From assembly GCA_036378955.1 (NCBI GenBank), contig DASUVM010000003.1, positions 124,001 to 188,000 on the forward strand: a stretch of 64,000 nucleotides of DNA, read 5' to 3'. Of this stretch, positions 1-8,104 are shown piece by piece. A program made the translations under genes and the position numbers. The notes beneath the pieces are model-generated. The model was not told where the DNA came from. It saw only the letters and a list, made by a program, of their open reading frames with translations, and did no database searches. This DNA is from DASUVM01 sp036378955 (lineage in GTDB: Bacteria > Patescibacteriota > Saccharimonadia > Saccharimonadales > Saccharimonadaceae). Each line of letters opens with the position of its first letter. The first letter of the stretch is position 1.

Positions 1-1
1 C

Positions 2-52
2 GAAACAGAGGCCCGTGCGGCTGGGTTTGAGCGAACAATCCATCATAAATAA
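2..52 (+). CDS. 3' end of an unidentified upstream gene (partial)
   Basis: Frame 2 is open from the window edge and encodes ETEARAAGFERTIHHK before a TAA at 50-52. The tail resembles the last residues of small-molecule methyltransferases (an 'AGF' turn followed by a short strand), but 16 residues cannot prove a family. Nothing upstream is visible. It is listed because the first 160 bases otherwise contain only the promoter of the next gene. Confidence 0.35.
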   Translation, partial: ETEARAAGFERTIHHK

Positions 53-130
53 TATATAAAGTTTTCACCTGCAAGATTAAAAACCTATGAACTTTTGCAA
101 GATTGATTCGCACTTGCAAAAATTTATGCG

Positions 131-136
131 TATACT
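131..136 (+). promoter_or_regulatory. -10 box of the lamin-tail gene
   Basis: TATACT lies 27 nt before the ATG at 164. No convincing -35 or Shine-Dalgarno is seen; only ACGGAAA precedes the start. Confidence 0.4.
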
Positions 137-163
137 GGGCAGCAACGTAAACGGAAATTCTGT

Positions 164-1597
164 ATGAAGCGAATAATGCTGAGCTTGTGTTTTGTTTTGT
201 CGTTTAGTTTTTTAACCATTAATAGTGCCCGGGCAGAAGAGGCAAGCATAACCTCCAACATACCAGATGGCGCTTTAGTGGTGTTGAGCGAGGTCTACCC
301 GAATGGCAAGAACCTTAACGCAAACAACCTTTCAGATGAATCAGGCAGCGAGTTTATTGAAATTTACAACCGAAGCGCACAAACAGTTACGCTGGGCGAT
401 TATGAGCTGAGCCGTTCGGGCTCAACGAGCGTTTTTCAACTAACAGGCAGTTTGGCGGCAGGGGCATATTTGGCAATTTACCCTTCGTTTACTATCGTGA
501 ACAGTGGTGGCACCGTTTCGCTCACCCATAAACCGAGCGGGCTGATAACCAGCGCTACTTACACGGCAGCAGCCGGTGCTAGCGAAGATTTTTCATTTCA
601 TCTCATAGATATACCCACCGGCACCTGGGCCAAACTGAGCCCAACACCACACCAGGCACCGCCAAGTGCCCCCGAAGAACCAGAGGAAGAAGAGCCAGAG
701 CAGCCCGCAGCTTGCTCAATTACCGGCGTGCACCTTTCAGAAATTGGCGCCAACCCCAGCGGGAGCGACACCTTGGGCGGTGAATTTATTGAATTTTACA
801 ACAGCAACGAAACATCGGTTTCGCTTGAGGGTTGCACGCTAATTAGCGACAAAATGAGCAACTTTAGTTTCACAGCGAGTGATGTTATTCCAGCCAAAAC
901 CCATCGCGCTTTTAGCCTGGCCGACAAATTATTAAATAGCGGCGGCACCGTCACCTTTCAAACCGCCACGCAAGAAGAAGCTGTGCAATATAACGCCCTG
1001 GGCGACGATGAAGCCTGGGCACTTATTGCCAACAGCTGGCAGTTAACAACCCTTGCCACACCAAACGCCAGCAATCAAGCCTCGCCAGGTAAAGGCGCCA
1101 GCACGGGTGATGTCGAGGTAGAAGAAGAACCAGCGCCCTGCCCCACTGGCAAATATCGTAACCCCGAAACCGGCCGCTGCAAAAATATTGAAGCCAGCGT
1201 TGCCACCGCTACAGTTTGCGGCCCCGGCAAAGAACGTAACGCCGAGACAAATCGGTGCCGAAACATAGCCACCGCCAGCGCCACCATAACACCGTGCGAT
1301 CCCGGCCAAGAAAGAAACCCTGCAACCAACCGCTGCCGTAAAATTGCCACCGCAAGCACGAGCAACCCGGCACCTTGCAAAGAAGGCTACGAGCGAAACC
1401 CTGAAACAAATCGCTGCCGAAGGCTAGTAAGCACACCGGCCAACACCGCACAAATTGACGACGCTAAAAAACAAAACCCCACCCACGACCTTTTCGTGCT
1501 GGGCGCCGCCGGAGCAGCCATTGGCGGGTTTTTGCTGTATGAATATAGGGGCTCGGTTGCTGCTCAATTTAGAAAATTGCGGTTTTCTAAGAAATAA
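164..1597 (+). CDS. Lamin-tail-domain surface protein with four Cys repeats and C-terminal membrane anchor
   Basis: A 477-residue exported protein. Residues 1-24 form a signal peptide ending in ARA. Two lamin-tail domains (LTD, an Ig-like fold common in CPR surface proteins) follow at about 36-140 and 190-305; each contains the hallmark 'SEFIEIYN/GEFIEFYN' strand. A Pro/Glu-rich linker separates them. Then come four copies of a 26-residue unit, pattern C-x-x-G-x-x-R-N-x-x-T-x-R-C, starting near Cys326, 352, 378 and 405; the paired cysteines suggest disulfide-closed loops. A hydrophobic segment at about 445-462 and a basic tail anchor the C-terminus. The topology is that of a cell-surface adhesin or scaffold. 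This role is inferred; the domains are seen. Confidence 0.8.
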   Translation: MKRIMLSLCFVLSFSFLTINSARAEEASITSNIPDGALVVLSEVYPNGKNLNANNLSDESGSEFIEIYNRSAQTVTLGDYELSRSGSTSVFQLTGSLAAGAYLAIYPSFTIVNSGGTVSLTHKPSGLITSATYTAAAGASEDFSFHLIDIPTGTWAKLSPTPHQAPPSAPEEPEEEEPEQPAACSITGVHLSEIGANPSGSDTLGGEFIEFYNSNETSVSLEGCTLISDKMSNFSFTASDVIPAKTHRAFSLADKLLNSGGTVTFQTATQEEAVQYNALGDDEAWALIANSWQLTTLATPNASNQASPGKGASTGDVEVEEEPAPCPTGKYRNPETGRCKNIEASVATATVCGPGKERNAETNRCRNIATASATITPCDPGQERNPATNRCRKIATASTSNPAPCKEGYERNPETNRCRRLVSTPANTAQIDDAKKQNPTHDLFVLGAAGAAIGGFLLYEYRGSVAAQFRKLRFSKK

Positions 1598-1659
1598 ATA
1601 TGGGCCCCGTACAATGGTTCGCTAGCCAAAGAATCGACTTAGAGCTATATGCAATCTTG

Positions 1660-2883
1660 CTAGCTACGCTTCACACGAGACACAGTAAGAAGGTACTCTT
1701 GATCATCGGTTTGGCTGGAATGTAAGAGGTAAAAATCATTTTTCTGAAACTGGCTCATTATGCCTATAGGAGTGTTCTGTATCCCGCGCCACAACAGGAT
1801 AGCATCCCCCTTATTTAGGGATACTGTTCTCTTTCCGCCATTATGAGTAAACCTGATTGCTATTGCAACTTTTAGACGTACACGAATAAAACGTTGTCCA
1901 ATAGTCGAATCGTATCCCATTTCAATACTATAGAATGAGTCATCGATATTGAGTAAATCAAATATGAGCCGGTGATTTGGAGATAGTGTTGAATTTCCTG
2001 GTTTAAAGTTAAAATCAAAATACTTGCGACTTGCTTCTGTGTCAAGCTTCGTAGCATGAATTAATATATCGTGGATACCCATACTATCGTGTATCATCTT
2101 AAGTCCGCTATCCGGGTAGCGCATGTTTGAAAGCGTGCCCCCAAACAATAAGACAAGGTTAACGGTATTACTGATCTCATTTTTCATGTAATCACTTATT
2201 AGTAATGATGAGAAGCGATCATAATTAACATCATATTGGTAGCCTTCAAATGGCACTTTACCTTTAAACCAATCTTTAATGTTTCGCTCTGCAATCTTAA
2301 GCATTGATGGACTAATATCAAGTGCAATATAACGTCTCAATTTTTTTCGCTTTAACATATGAGCAATGAAATCTTTTACAGGGTAAGCATTGCCAGCACC
2401 TACGTCAACCACATTCACCTGTGAGTAATCATCGATTAGACTGTCAATGTAGTTCTGATTTATTGCTAAGAGTTTTATCGTACTTGTTAAAATATTGGGG
2501 GTATTTTCAGAAGCTAAGCGCTCAATATACCACTCCCAATTTTTAGCACCTCCATCAAAATAGTTATATTGGCGAGGAATTTCGTGATGAATCTCAAGGT
2601 TAGTTATAATGTCATACACTTGTTCGTCACTAAATAGTTGGTAAAATTCAGGATTCGGAATGACAACTTTAGAAGCCTTTGTGTTTCTGTATTTCCGACG
2701 TTCCTCAACGAGTTGAGCAAGTGCAGCAAGATTTCTCGAAGTATTTGCAATATACGTCTTGCTTCCTTCGGGGTGTAAATCTAAGTTTAATTTGCCCGAT
2801 TTAGCAGCATCGATCCAATTATGTACAGTTCGCAGCGAAACATTGTATTGCCTGGCAAGCTCGGAATGTTTGAAGTAAAGCAT
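1660..2883 (-). CDS. HTH-fused SAM-dependent methyltransferase (EgtD-like fold)
   Basis: 407 residues. The first 45 residues look like a helix-turn-helix ('ARQYNVSLRTVHNWIDAAKSG'-like) that reads as a MerR/excisionase-type DNA-binding module. The rest carries a Rossmann methyltransferase core: motif I VVDVGAGNA at 158-166 and ALDIS near 190. The sequence around the core is reminiscent of the histidine-specific methyltransferase (EgtD-like) family. The substrate is unknown. A TATACT directly abuts the ATG. The gene is convergent with the lamin-tail gene, and its codons are A/T-rich compared with the neighbours. Fusion of a DNA-binding head to this enzyme fold is unusual. Confidence 0.65.
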   Translation of the reverse strand: MLYFKHSELARQYNVSLRTVHNWIDAAKSGKLNLDLHPEGSKTYIANTSRNLAALAQLVEERRKYRNTKASKVVIPNPEFYQLFSDEQVYDIITNLEIHHEIPRQYNYFDGGAKNWEWYIERLASENTPNILTSTIKLLAINQNYIDSLIDDYSQVNVVDVGAGNAYPVKDFIAHMLKRKKLRRYIALDISPSMLKIAERNIKDWFKGKVPFEGYQYDVNYDRFSSLLISDYMKNEISNTVNLVLLFGGTLSNMRYPDSGLKMIHDSMGIHDILIHATKLDTEASRKYFDFNFKPGNSTLSPNHRLIFDLLNIDDSFYSIEMGYDSTIGQRFIRVRLKVAIAIRFTHNGGKRTVSLNKGDAILLWRGIQNTPIGIMSQFQKNDFYLLHSSQTDDQEYLLTVSRVKRS

Positions 2884-2938
2884 AGTATAGAAGTCTAGTG
2901 CATTGTAGGTTGCACATTTGTTATGTTAACATTAAGCA

Positions 2939-2954
2939 GAGTAAGCGCTTGCTC
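2939..2954. promoter_or_regulatory. Near-palindrome in the divergent intergenic region
   Basis: GAGTAAGCGCTTGCTC is a 16-bp near-perfect palindrome between the HTH-methyltransferase gene and the gene at 3084. It could be an operator for the HTH protein encoded next door. This is inferred from symmetry and position only. Confidence 0.3.
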
Positions 2955-3083
2955 ACTTTATAAACTACCAGGTACAAATCATATCATTTTTACCGTCTTT
3001 GTTCAAGGCAATATCGTAAGAATATACACATATTAGGTGTTTAAAACTTGAATAAATAGCACTATACGAGGAGAAGTAGGGGT

Positions 3084-3422
3084 ATGTCTTTTGAGAAAGC
3101 AAGCGTTAACATGCAGTCAATCAACACGAAAGAACGAGCAGATGTTTCACACAGCTCCAAGAAACATTCTATAAATTTTGCCGGTAAGCCGATTACAGAA
3201 ATAGAGATAGCTCCGCACGACACTATCACCACCTCTATCGGTACATTTAAAGAAAACAATCAGCCAAAAGGCTTCTTGGTTGAATATAATATAGCGAGCA
3301 AAGATTCATATCTTATTCAGACCGCAATAACCACCAACAAGCTTGTGAATGGTGTGCAATATTTACTAGAAGCTACCAACAACACCAACCGGGCAATTTG
3401 TGTGGAGGTGAAGGTGCTATAA
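3084..3422 (+). CDS. Small protein of unknown function
   Basis: 112 residues preceded by a good Shine-Dalgarno (GAGGAGAAG, 3069-3077) before the ATG at 3084. There is no signal peptide or membrane segment. The N-terminal 35 residues are polar and probably disordered. Residues 40-112 alternate hydrophobic and polar residues as in a beta-sandwich. I do not recognise the family. It stands alone between a divergent methyltransferase gene and the FBP-domain gene. Confidence 0.6.
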   Translation: MSFEKASVNMQSINTKERADVSHSSKKHSINFAGKPITEIEIAPHDTITTSIGTFKENNQPKGFLVEYNIASKDSYLIQTAITTNKLVNGVQYLLEATNNTNRAICVEVKVL

Positions 3423-3488
3423 GCGTTCGGCAATCAATACTTTAACTAGATAGTACCTCATCAGTTTAAAGTTTAAGCAAACACAATC

Positions 3489-4022
3489 ATGCACGCATTA
3501 CATCAAGAACAATTCAACCAACTTATTGCCAAAGTGCGGCTTAAGCCTCGGCTAAGGCGTGAGCTTCGTTTTATTAATAGCACTTCGCGCATGAGTGCTG
3601 AAGATTGGCGCGAGGCAGAGCTGCTATGCATAAGTGATCGCACGGGCAAGAAAGGTGTGCTGCTTTTAGCGCCAGACGATGACCTATATGTTATTCCGTA
3701 TGAATTATTAAAAGGCATCGCCAACCGGCAAACTGGCCGCGCCCAGCCGATTATTTGTGACTTTTGTCGAACCTGGCAAAGTGGGAGCGGCGCTGGCAAC
3801 ATTAGCTTTCAAAAAGATGCACGATCACTCAATAGTGTTGGTTTTTTATGTTGTAGTGATTTAGCGTGCAGCCAACATGTTCGCAGCAAAACGAGTGCTT
3901 CGCGTGCCTCAAGAGCACAACTACGTGAAGACATAACAAATGAACAACGCATCGAGCGCTTAAAAAGCCGTTTGCGACAGGTTATTACTGACTTACACCT
4001 AGAACCGATTCGCATTGATTGA
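3489..4022 (+). CDS. FBP-domain (FusB-like EF-G-binding) zinc protein
   Basis: 177 residues resembling the C-terminal treble-clef zinc-finger domain of FusB/FBP proteins, which bind elongation factor EF-G and release it from stalled or fusidic-acid-locked ribosomes. The expected zinc ligands are visible as C90-x2-C93 and the C121-C122-x4-C127 cluster. The N-terminal half has the 'LLAPDDDLYVIPYE' region typical of this family. A clear Shine-Dalgarno is missing. The drug exporter follows 50 nt downstream on the same strand, so the pair may serve antibiotic tolerance (inference). Confidence 0.75.
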   Translation: MHALHQEQFNQLIAKVRLKPRLRRELRFINSTSRMSAEDWREAELLCISDRTGKKGVLLLAPDDDLYVIPYELLKGIANRQTGRAQPIICDFCRTWQSGSGAGNISFQKDARSLNSVGFLCCSDLACSQHVRSKTSASRASRAQLREDITNEQRIERLKSRLRQVITDLHLEPIRID

Positions 4023-4072
4023 AAGATTACAATTTATTTAATATTCTAACAATTTTGCGATAAGCTTAAGGC

Positions 4073-5425
4073 ATGACACAAAGACAACGTTTAGCACTAT
4101 GGGCAATTATTATCGGTAGTGGCGTTGTATTTCTTGACGGTTCAGTGGTAAATTTGGCGTTGCCAAAAATGGCTGCCGAGCTGGGCTCGAGCTTTTCGGG
4201 CTTACAATGGATTATGGATGGCTACCTGCTGTCGCTTTCGGCTCTGATTTTGCTGGGTGGCTCGCTGGGTGACATTTTTGGCCGCAAACGTATGTATGTT
4301 ATTGGTGTTATTGGGTTTGCCCTAAGCTCACTACTGTGTGGGGTGGCCCAAAACCTTGAGCTACTTATTTTTAGCCGCATTCTGCAAGGTGTGTTTGGCG
4401 CCCTAATGATACCTGAAGCCCTGGCAATTATTAACGCCACGCTTAATTCTAAAGACCGTGCTAAAGCAATTGGCCTCTGGACAGCCGCTACCTCGGCAAT
4501 TGTAGCAATTGGCCCGCTGCTTGGCGGCTACCTGATAGACATTGGCTCGTGGCGGTGGATATTCTTTATTAACCTGCCACTGCTCGCTGTGTGCCTCTGG
4601 ATGGGTCTGCAGAATATTAAAGAGAGTAAAGACGCCGAAGTTCGGCGGGTTGATTATGTTGGCGCACTGCTGGCCATGCTGGCGCTCGGTGGCCTTACCT
4701 ACGGGCTAATCGAGGGGCCGGTGCAACAGTGGAGCTGGCCAATTATTCTCATATTAGCCGCCAGCGTTATCACCGGCGCGCTCTTTATTTGGTATGAAAA
4801 ACACAAAAATGACCCTATGCTAAATTTACATTTATTTCGTTCGGCCAATTTCACCGGCGCCAATATTACTACGTTAGCGATGTATGGCGGTTTGGGCGGC
4901 TTCTTTTTTATATTGTTAATTCACCTGCAAACGGCTGTGGGGCTTTCTAGCCTCGAGGCGGGCCTGAGCACTTTGCCGGTTTCAGCGCTGCTGCTGTTTT
5001 CAAGCCGCGTTGGTGTGCTGGCAGTAAAGCATGGCCCCCGGCTGTTTATGACGGCCGGCCCGATAATCGGCGGCCTGGGGCTACTGCTGCTCTTGCCGCT
5101 TGGGCCAGGCGCACATTATTTCTGGCATATTTTGCCAGGCATAACGATTTTTGGCGCTGGCTTGACGCTCACGGTGGCACCGCTTACCATGACGGTACTG
5201 GCGGCCGTGCGCAAGCATGATTCTGGCATTGCTTCGGCGGTGAATAACGCGGTTTCGCGCGTGGCCGGGCTGCTGGTGATTGCCATTTTAGGTGTATTTG
5301 CAAGCAATAATCTGTATGTTTCGGCCACTATTTTGTGCGCCAGCTTAGCAATTGGCGCCGGTGTGCTTTCGTGGTTTTTAATAAAAAATCCACAGAAACA
5401 AAAGCTGAACGAGCTTAATAATTAG
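4073..5425 (+). CDS. DHA2-family MFS multidrug efflux transporter (EmrB/QacA type)
   Basis: 450 residues, almost entirely hydrophobic, with about 14 predicted membrane segments as in drug:H+ antiporter family 2. Diagnostic motifs are present: motif D1 'LDGSVVNLALP' in TM1, motif A 'GDIFGRKR' after TM2, and motif C 'GPLLGGYL' in TM5. It exports hydrophobic compounds using the proton gradient; the substrate cannot be read from sequence. The stop overlaps the 3' end of the convergent regulator gene (5422) by 4 nt. Confidence 0.9.
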   Translation: MTQRQRLALWAIIIGSGVVFLDGSVVNLALPKMAAELGSSFSGLQWIMDGYLLSLSALILLGGSLGDIFGRKRMYVIGVIGFALSSLLCGVAQNLELLIFSRILQGVFGALMIPEALAIINATLNSKDRAKAIGLWTAATSAIVAIGPLLGGYLIDIGSWRWIFFINLPLLAVCLWMGLQNIKESKDAEVRRVDYVGALLAMLALGGLTYGLIEGPVQQWSWPIILILAASVITGALFIWYEKHKNDPMLNLHLFRSANFTGANITTLAMYGGLGGFFFILLIHLQTAVGLSSLEAGLSTLPVSALLLFSSRVGVLAVKHGPRLFMTAGPIIGGLGLLLLLPLGPGAHYFWHILPGITIFGAGLTLTVAPLTMTVLAAVRKHDSGIASAVNNAVSRVAGLLVIAILGVFASNNLYVSATILCASLAIGAGVLSWFLIKNPQKQKLNELNN

Positions 5426-6243
5426 CCTTCGCCCGGCAATTGCTGGCTAATTTTGTTTGAAATTGGCGTTGCACGCTGCCACAACAGTTCAAAAAATTGG
5501 CGTTGGGTGTCTGCTATTTCTTGGTTGTAAATTTCAATGCCAAAGTCTAGGCCGTCGTGCCAGTTATAATAGGCGACGACATTGTCGTATACCACTGTTG
5601 AGTGGGCAATCTTAAAGATATCTGCCGAAACATAGCGTGATTCAAACTTAGCGACACGCTCGTTGTCTTTATGTTTATACCACTGCTTTTGTGATTCTAA
5701 AAAATGATCGCCAACAATACTGCGGCTGGCAATGCCCCGGCGGTTAAATTCACGCACCCAGCGTTCAAAAAAGGTGCGTTTTATTTTATGCTGAATGTTC
5801 TCATAAAATATGGCGACGTTGCTATTTGTTGAACGAGTTTCGTTCCAAAACATCTGTTTGAGACCCTCAATGCCTTTATAAAACTGCACCTGCGTGGCGT
5901 GTTTTGACTGCTCGTGCTGGGTAATGGCCCGCTGCACTTGCTCGAAGCCTGCTTGTAATTTGTAGAGTTCTTCTTCTTTCTTGCTGAGCAAAATTTGCAT
6001 ATTGCTAAGGGGTGCGGCTTTTAAAATACTCCGCTTATAATGCGTTTCTATTTCTATAAGGTTATTTTCGGTTAGAACATCGATGAGCCGATAGATCCTC
6101 GTGCGCTCCACACCCGAGTGGCGTGCTAAATCTGAAATATTCTGCGGGCCGTTATCGTTCAGGGCCACATAGATATCAGCCACTTCGGGCTCAAACCCAA
6201 GCTGCAAAAAGTAATCTCGAATCACAGTGATATCTTGTAGCAT
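5422..6243 (-). CDS. TrmB-type HTH transcriptional regulator
   Basis: 273 residues from the ATG at 6243. An in-frame upstream extension to 6321 exists, but it lacks a Shine-Dalgarno and would cross the divergent promoter region. Residues 10-75 form a winged HTH ('ISDLARHSGVERTRIYRLIDVLTENNLIE'-like), followed by a short coiled coil and a C-terminal effector domain of the TrmB/sugar-sensing class. This architecture is common in archaea and CPR. It is divergent from the HD-domain gene, and an inverted repeat in the shared promoter (6263-6279) is a candidate operator. The ligand is unknown. Confidence 0.7.
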   Translation of the reverse strand: MLQDITVIRDYFLQLGFEPEVADIYVALNDNGPQNISDLARHSGVERTRIYRLIDVLTENNLIEIETHYKRSILKAAPLSNMQILLSKKEEELYKLQAGFEQVQRAITQHEQSKHATQVQFYKGIEGLKQMFWNETRSTNSNVAIFYENIQHKIKRTFFERWVREFNRRGIASRSIVGDHFLESQKQWYKHKDNERVAKFESRYVSADIFKIAHSTVVYDNVVAYYNWHDGLDFGIEIYNQEIADTQRQFFELLWQRATPISNKISQQLPGEG

Positions 6244-6262
6244 TATCTTTATTTGTACCATC

Positions 6263-6279
6263 TGTGCAGCTTTTGCACA
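6263..6279. promoter_or_regulatory. Inverted repeat in the divergent regulator/HD promoter region
   Basis: TGTGCA and TGCACA are separated by 5 bp (GCTTT). The repeat lies between the two divergent start codons (6243 minus, 6342 plus), as expected for an autoregulatory operator of the TrmB-type protein. It is seen in sequence; its function is inferred. Confidence 0.45.
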
Positions 6280-6341
6280 ACAGTTATTCAAAAGTTTCTT
6301 TGCTTTATATGCTACGGGCACGAATAAACGAAAGGAAATAT

Positions 6342-7142
6342 ATGTCAGAATTACAATTAAGACCAGCGCAGCTAGAAGAAATAACAGCCGTAACCACTAT
6401 GGGAATCGGCCGGGTTGATCAAAAGTATGGCGTAAACCACATGCAGCACGAAGGCAGCGAAACGCCACTTGAATACCATAACGGCCGCCACACCCGAAAT
6501 GTCATTAAAAATACGGGTATTCTAGCAGTGGCGCTTGAGATGCCAAAAGAAGAGCAGAAGATTGCCGAAGCTGCCGCCGGCTGGCATGATGTTGAGCAGC
6601 TCGAGGGCAGTGGCATTAACGAAGCCGAAAGTATTACACAGTTTGAGGCTGCCATGCGCAAGCATACAACCGCCCCTGAAGAGCTTATCTGCATGGGGAG
6701 CATGGCCATTGAAGGGACTCTGCCAATCTTTAAAAATGGCATTATAGTCCACCAAAAAGCTATTGAGCTCGACTTTCCAACGAAATCGGCCGAACGTATT
6801 GCAAAATCGGTGAGCAGCGGCGATTTAGGCGAGCTGTATCGACCAAACGGGCCGCTCGACGGGCACTTGCTTTATCAGGAAATTACAAGAGAAACAGAGC
6901 CTTCGCTTGAGGGGTTACTCGAGTTTCAACGTAAGAATCTTGCCCTGCTAGATGGCACCTACCGATACCCGCTAAAAGAAGCCTACGATGTCTTAGCAAC
7001 ACACCGCCGCGAAGTTATTCGCTACAGCGAGCACGTTTTAAAGCAGCTAGAAGCCGGCCAGATCGATTCTTTGCAGCAGCTGCTAGCCAATGACGAGCAA
7101 TTTATGAAAGACCCGTCGCCCTTTGCCACTCGAACTTTGTAG
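6342..7142 (+). CDS. HD-domain metal-dependent phosphohydrolase-like protein
   Basis: 266 residues from the ATG at 6342, which is preceded by the Shine-Dalgarno AAAGGA. The longer in-frame start at 6264 would overlap the divergent gene's promoter. Metal-site signatures of HD phosphodiesterases are visible: YHNGRH at 45-50 (compare YHNxxH of cyclic-nucleotide phosphodiesterases) and the HD pair H82-D83 in 'GWHDVEQ'. It probably hydrolyses a phosphoester, possibly a nucleotide second messenger. The substrate is unknown. Divergence from a TrmB-type regulator suggests control by it. Confidence 0.7.
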   Translation: MSELQLRPAQLEEITAVTTMGIGRVDQKYGVNHMQHEGSETPLEYHNGRHTRNVIKNTGILAVALEMPKEEQKIAEAAAGWHDVEQLEGSGINEAESITQFEAAMRKHTTAPEELICMGSMAIEGTLPIFKNGIIVHQKAIELDFPTKSAERIAKSVSSGDLGELYRPNGPLDGHLLYQEITRETEPSLEGLLEFQRKNLALLDGTYRYPLKEAYDVLATHRREVIRYSEHVLKQLEAGQIDSLQQLLANDEQFMKDPSPFATRTL

Positions 7143-7288
7143 GCAAGGCCGTGACATCCCTAGTGATTTAGCTGGATGATGGGTGATTCGTTATTTAACT
7201 AATCTAGGTGAGTAATTGCCTCGAGCCAAGAGAAAGTGGCTGAAATGCATTGAAAAAGGTTATACTTGAGACAAAAGGGTAAACAAAT

Positions 7289-8104
7289 GTGGCACATAAA
7301 GTAGCTTCAGAGCAAATCGATGATTTTCTTCGTCTTTTCGGCAATAACACCGCTGCAGCTATTGAAGCTATCGAGCACCATAAGCAAGCCGTAGGCACTC
7401 CTAAAAGCAAAGGCGCTACTACTACCTCTTTAGGCAAGATGATGATTTCTATAGAATCACTCACCAAAACCTATAGACTCAACAGGCAGCGTGTCGATGT
7501 ACTAAAAGATATCTCACTCAATGTGCAAGAAGGTGAATTTATTGCCATCACAGGGGCGAGCGGGAGCGGTAAGAGCACCCTGCTCCAACTTATGGGCGGG
7601 CTTGACACCCCAAGCTCTGGGCGAATACTAATAAATGGGGTAGATATTAACCACCTTAGTGATGCTAAACGCTCGGTATTTCGCAACCAAACAATCGGGT
7701 TTGTTTTTCAGTTCTTCTACCTGCAACCCTTTCTTCAATTAGCTGATAACGTTGCGGTGCCGGGCATGTTTGCACATTCTCCTCGCCAGCCTAGACAAAG
7801 GCGTGTGAGTGAACTCTTGCAAAAGGTTGGGCTTGGCTCACAAGAAAAGTATCTTCCTGGGCAACTTTCGGGCGGTCAAATACAGCGTGCGGCAATTGCG
7901 CGAGCACTGCTTAATTCACCAAAGGTACTCCTTGCCGATGAGCCTACAGGAAACCTTGACAGCACCAACAGCAAAGCCATTATCGACCTCTTTAAACGCA
8001 TACGGGACGAGTTTAGCACGACCGTTGTCGTTGTCACTCACAATCCAGGGATAGCAGCCCAAGCTGACCGAGAAATTCGCCTACACGACGGGGTAATAGC
8101 ATGA
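7289..8104 (+). CDS. ABC transporter ATP-binding subunit (LolD/MacB class)
   Basis: 271 residues. The nucleotide-binding domain is complete: Walker A 89-97 (GASGSGKST), Q-loop Q141, signature LSGGQ at 193-197, Walker B VLLADE at 213-218, H-loop H251. It pairs with the permease whose ATG overlaps this stop (ATGA, 8101-8104). A 50-residue N-terminal extension precedes the canonical start of the domain. It depends on the GTG at 7289 (AAGGG 9 nt upstream); ATGs at 7439 and 7442 are alternatives. The extension is helical and not typical of LolD. Together the pair should form a mechanotransmission-type ABC system moving a peptide, lipid or lipoprotein. Confidence 0.85.
   Translation: MAHKVASEQIDDFLRLFGNNTAAAIEAIEHHKQAVGTPKSKGATTTSLGKMMISIESLTKTYRLNRQRVDVLKDISLNVQEGEFIAITGASGSGKSTLLQLMGGLDTPSSGRILINGVDINHLSDAKRSVFRNQTIGFVFQFFYLQPFLQLADNVAVPGMFAHSPRQPRQRRVSELLQKVGLGSQEKYLPGQLSGGQIQRAAIARALLNSPKVLLADEPTGNLDSTNSKAIIDLFKRIRDEFSTTVVVVTHNPGIAAQADREIRLHDGVIA

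Noticed and set aside
1138..1430. Regular repeats in the lamin-tail gene considered as a CRISPR-like array
   Set aside because: The periodicity (about 78 bp) is in frame and encodes a degenerate protein repeat; the DNA copies differ at wobble positions.
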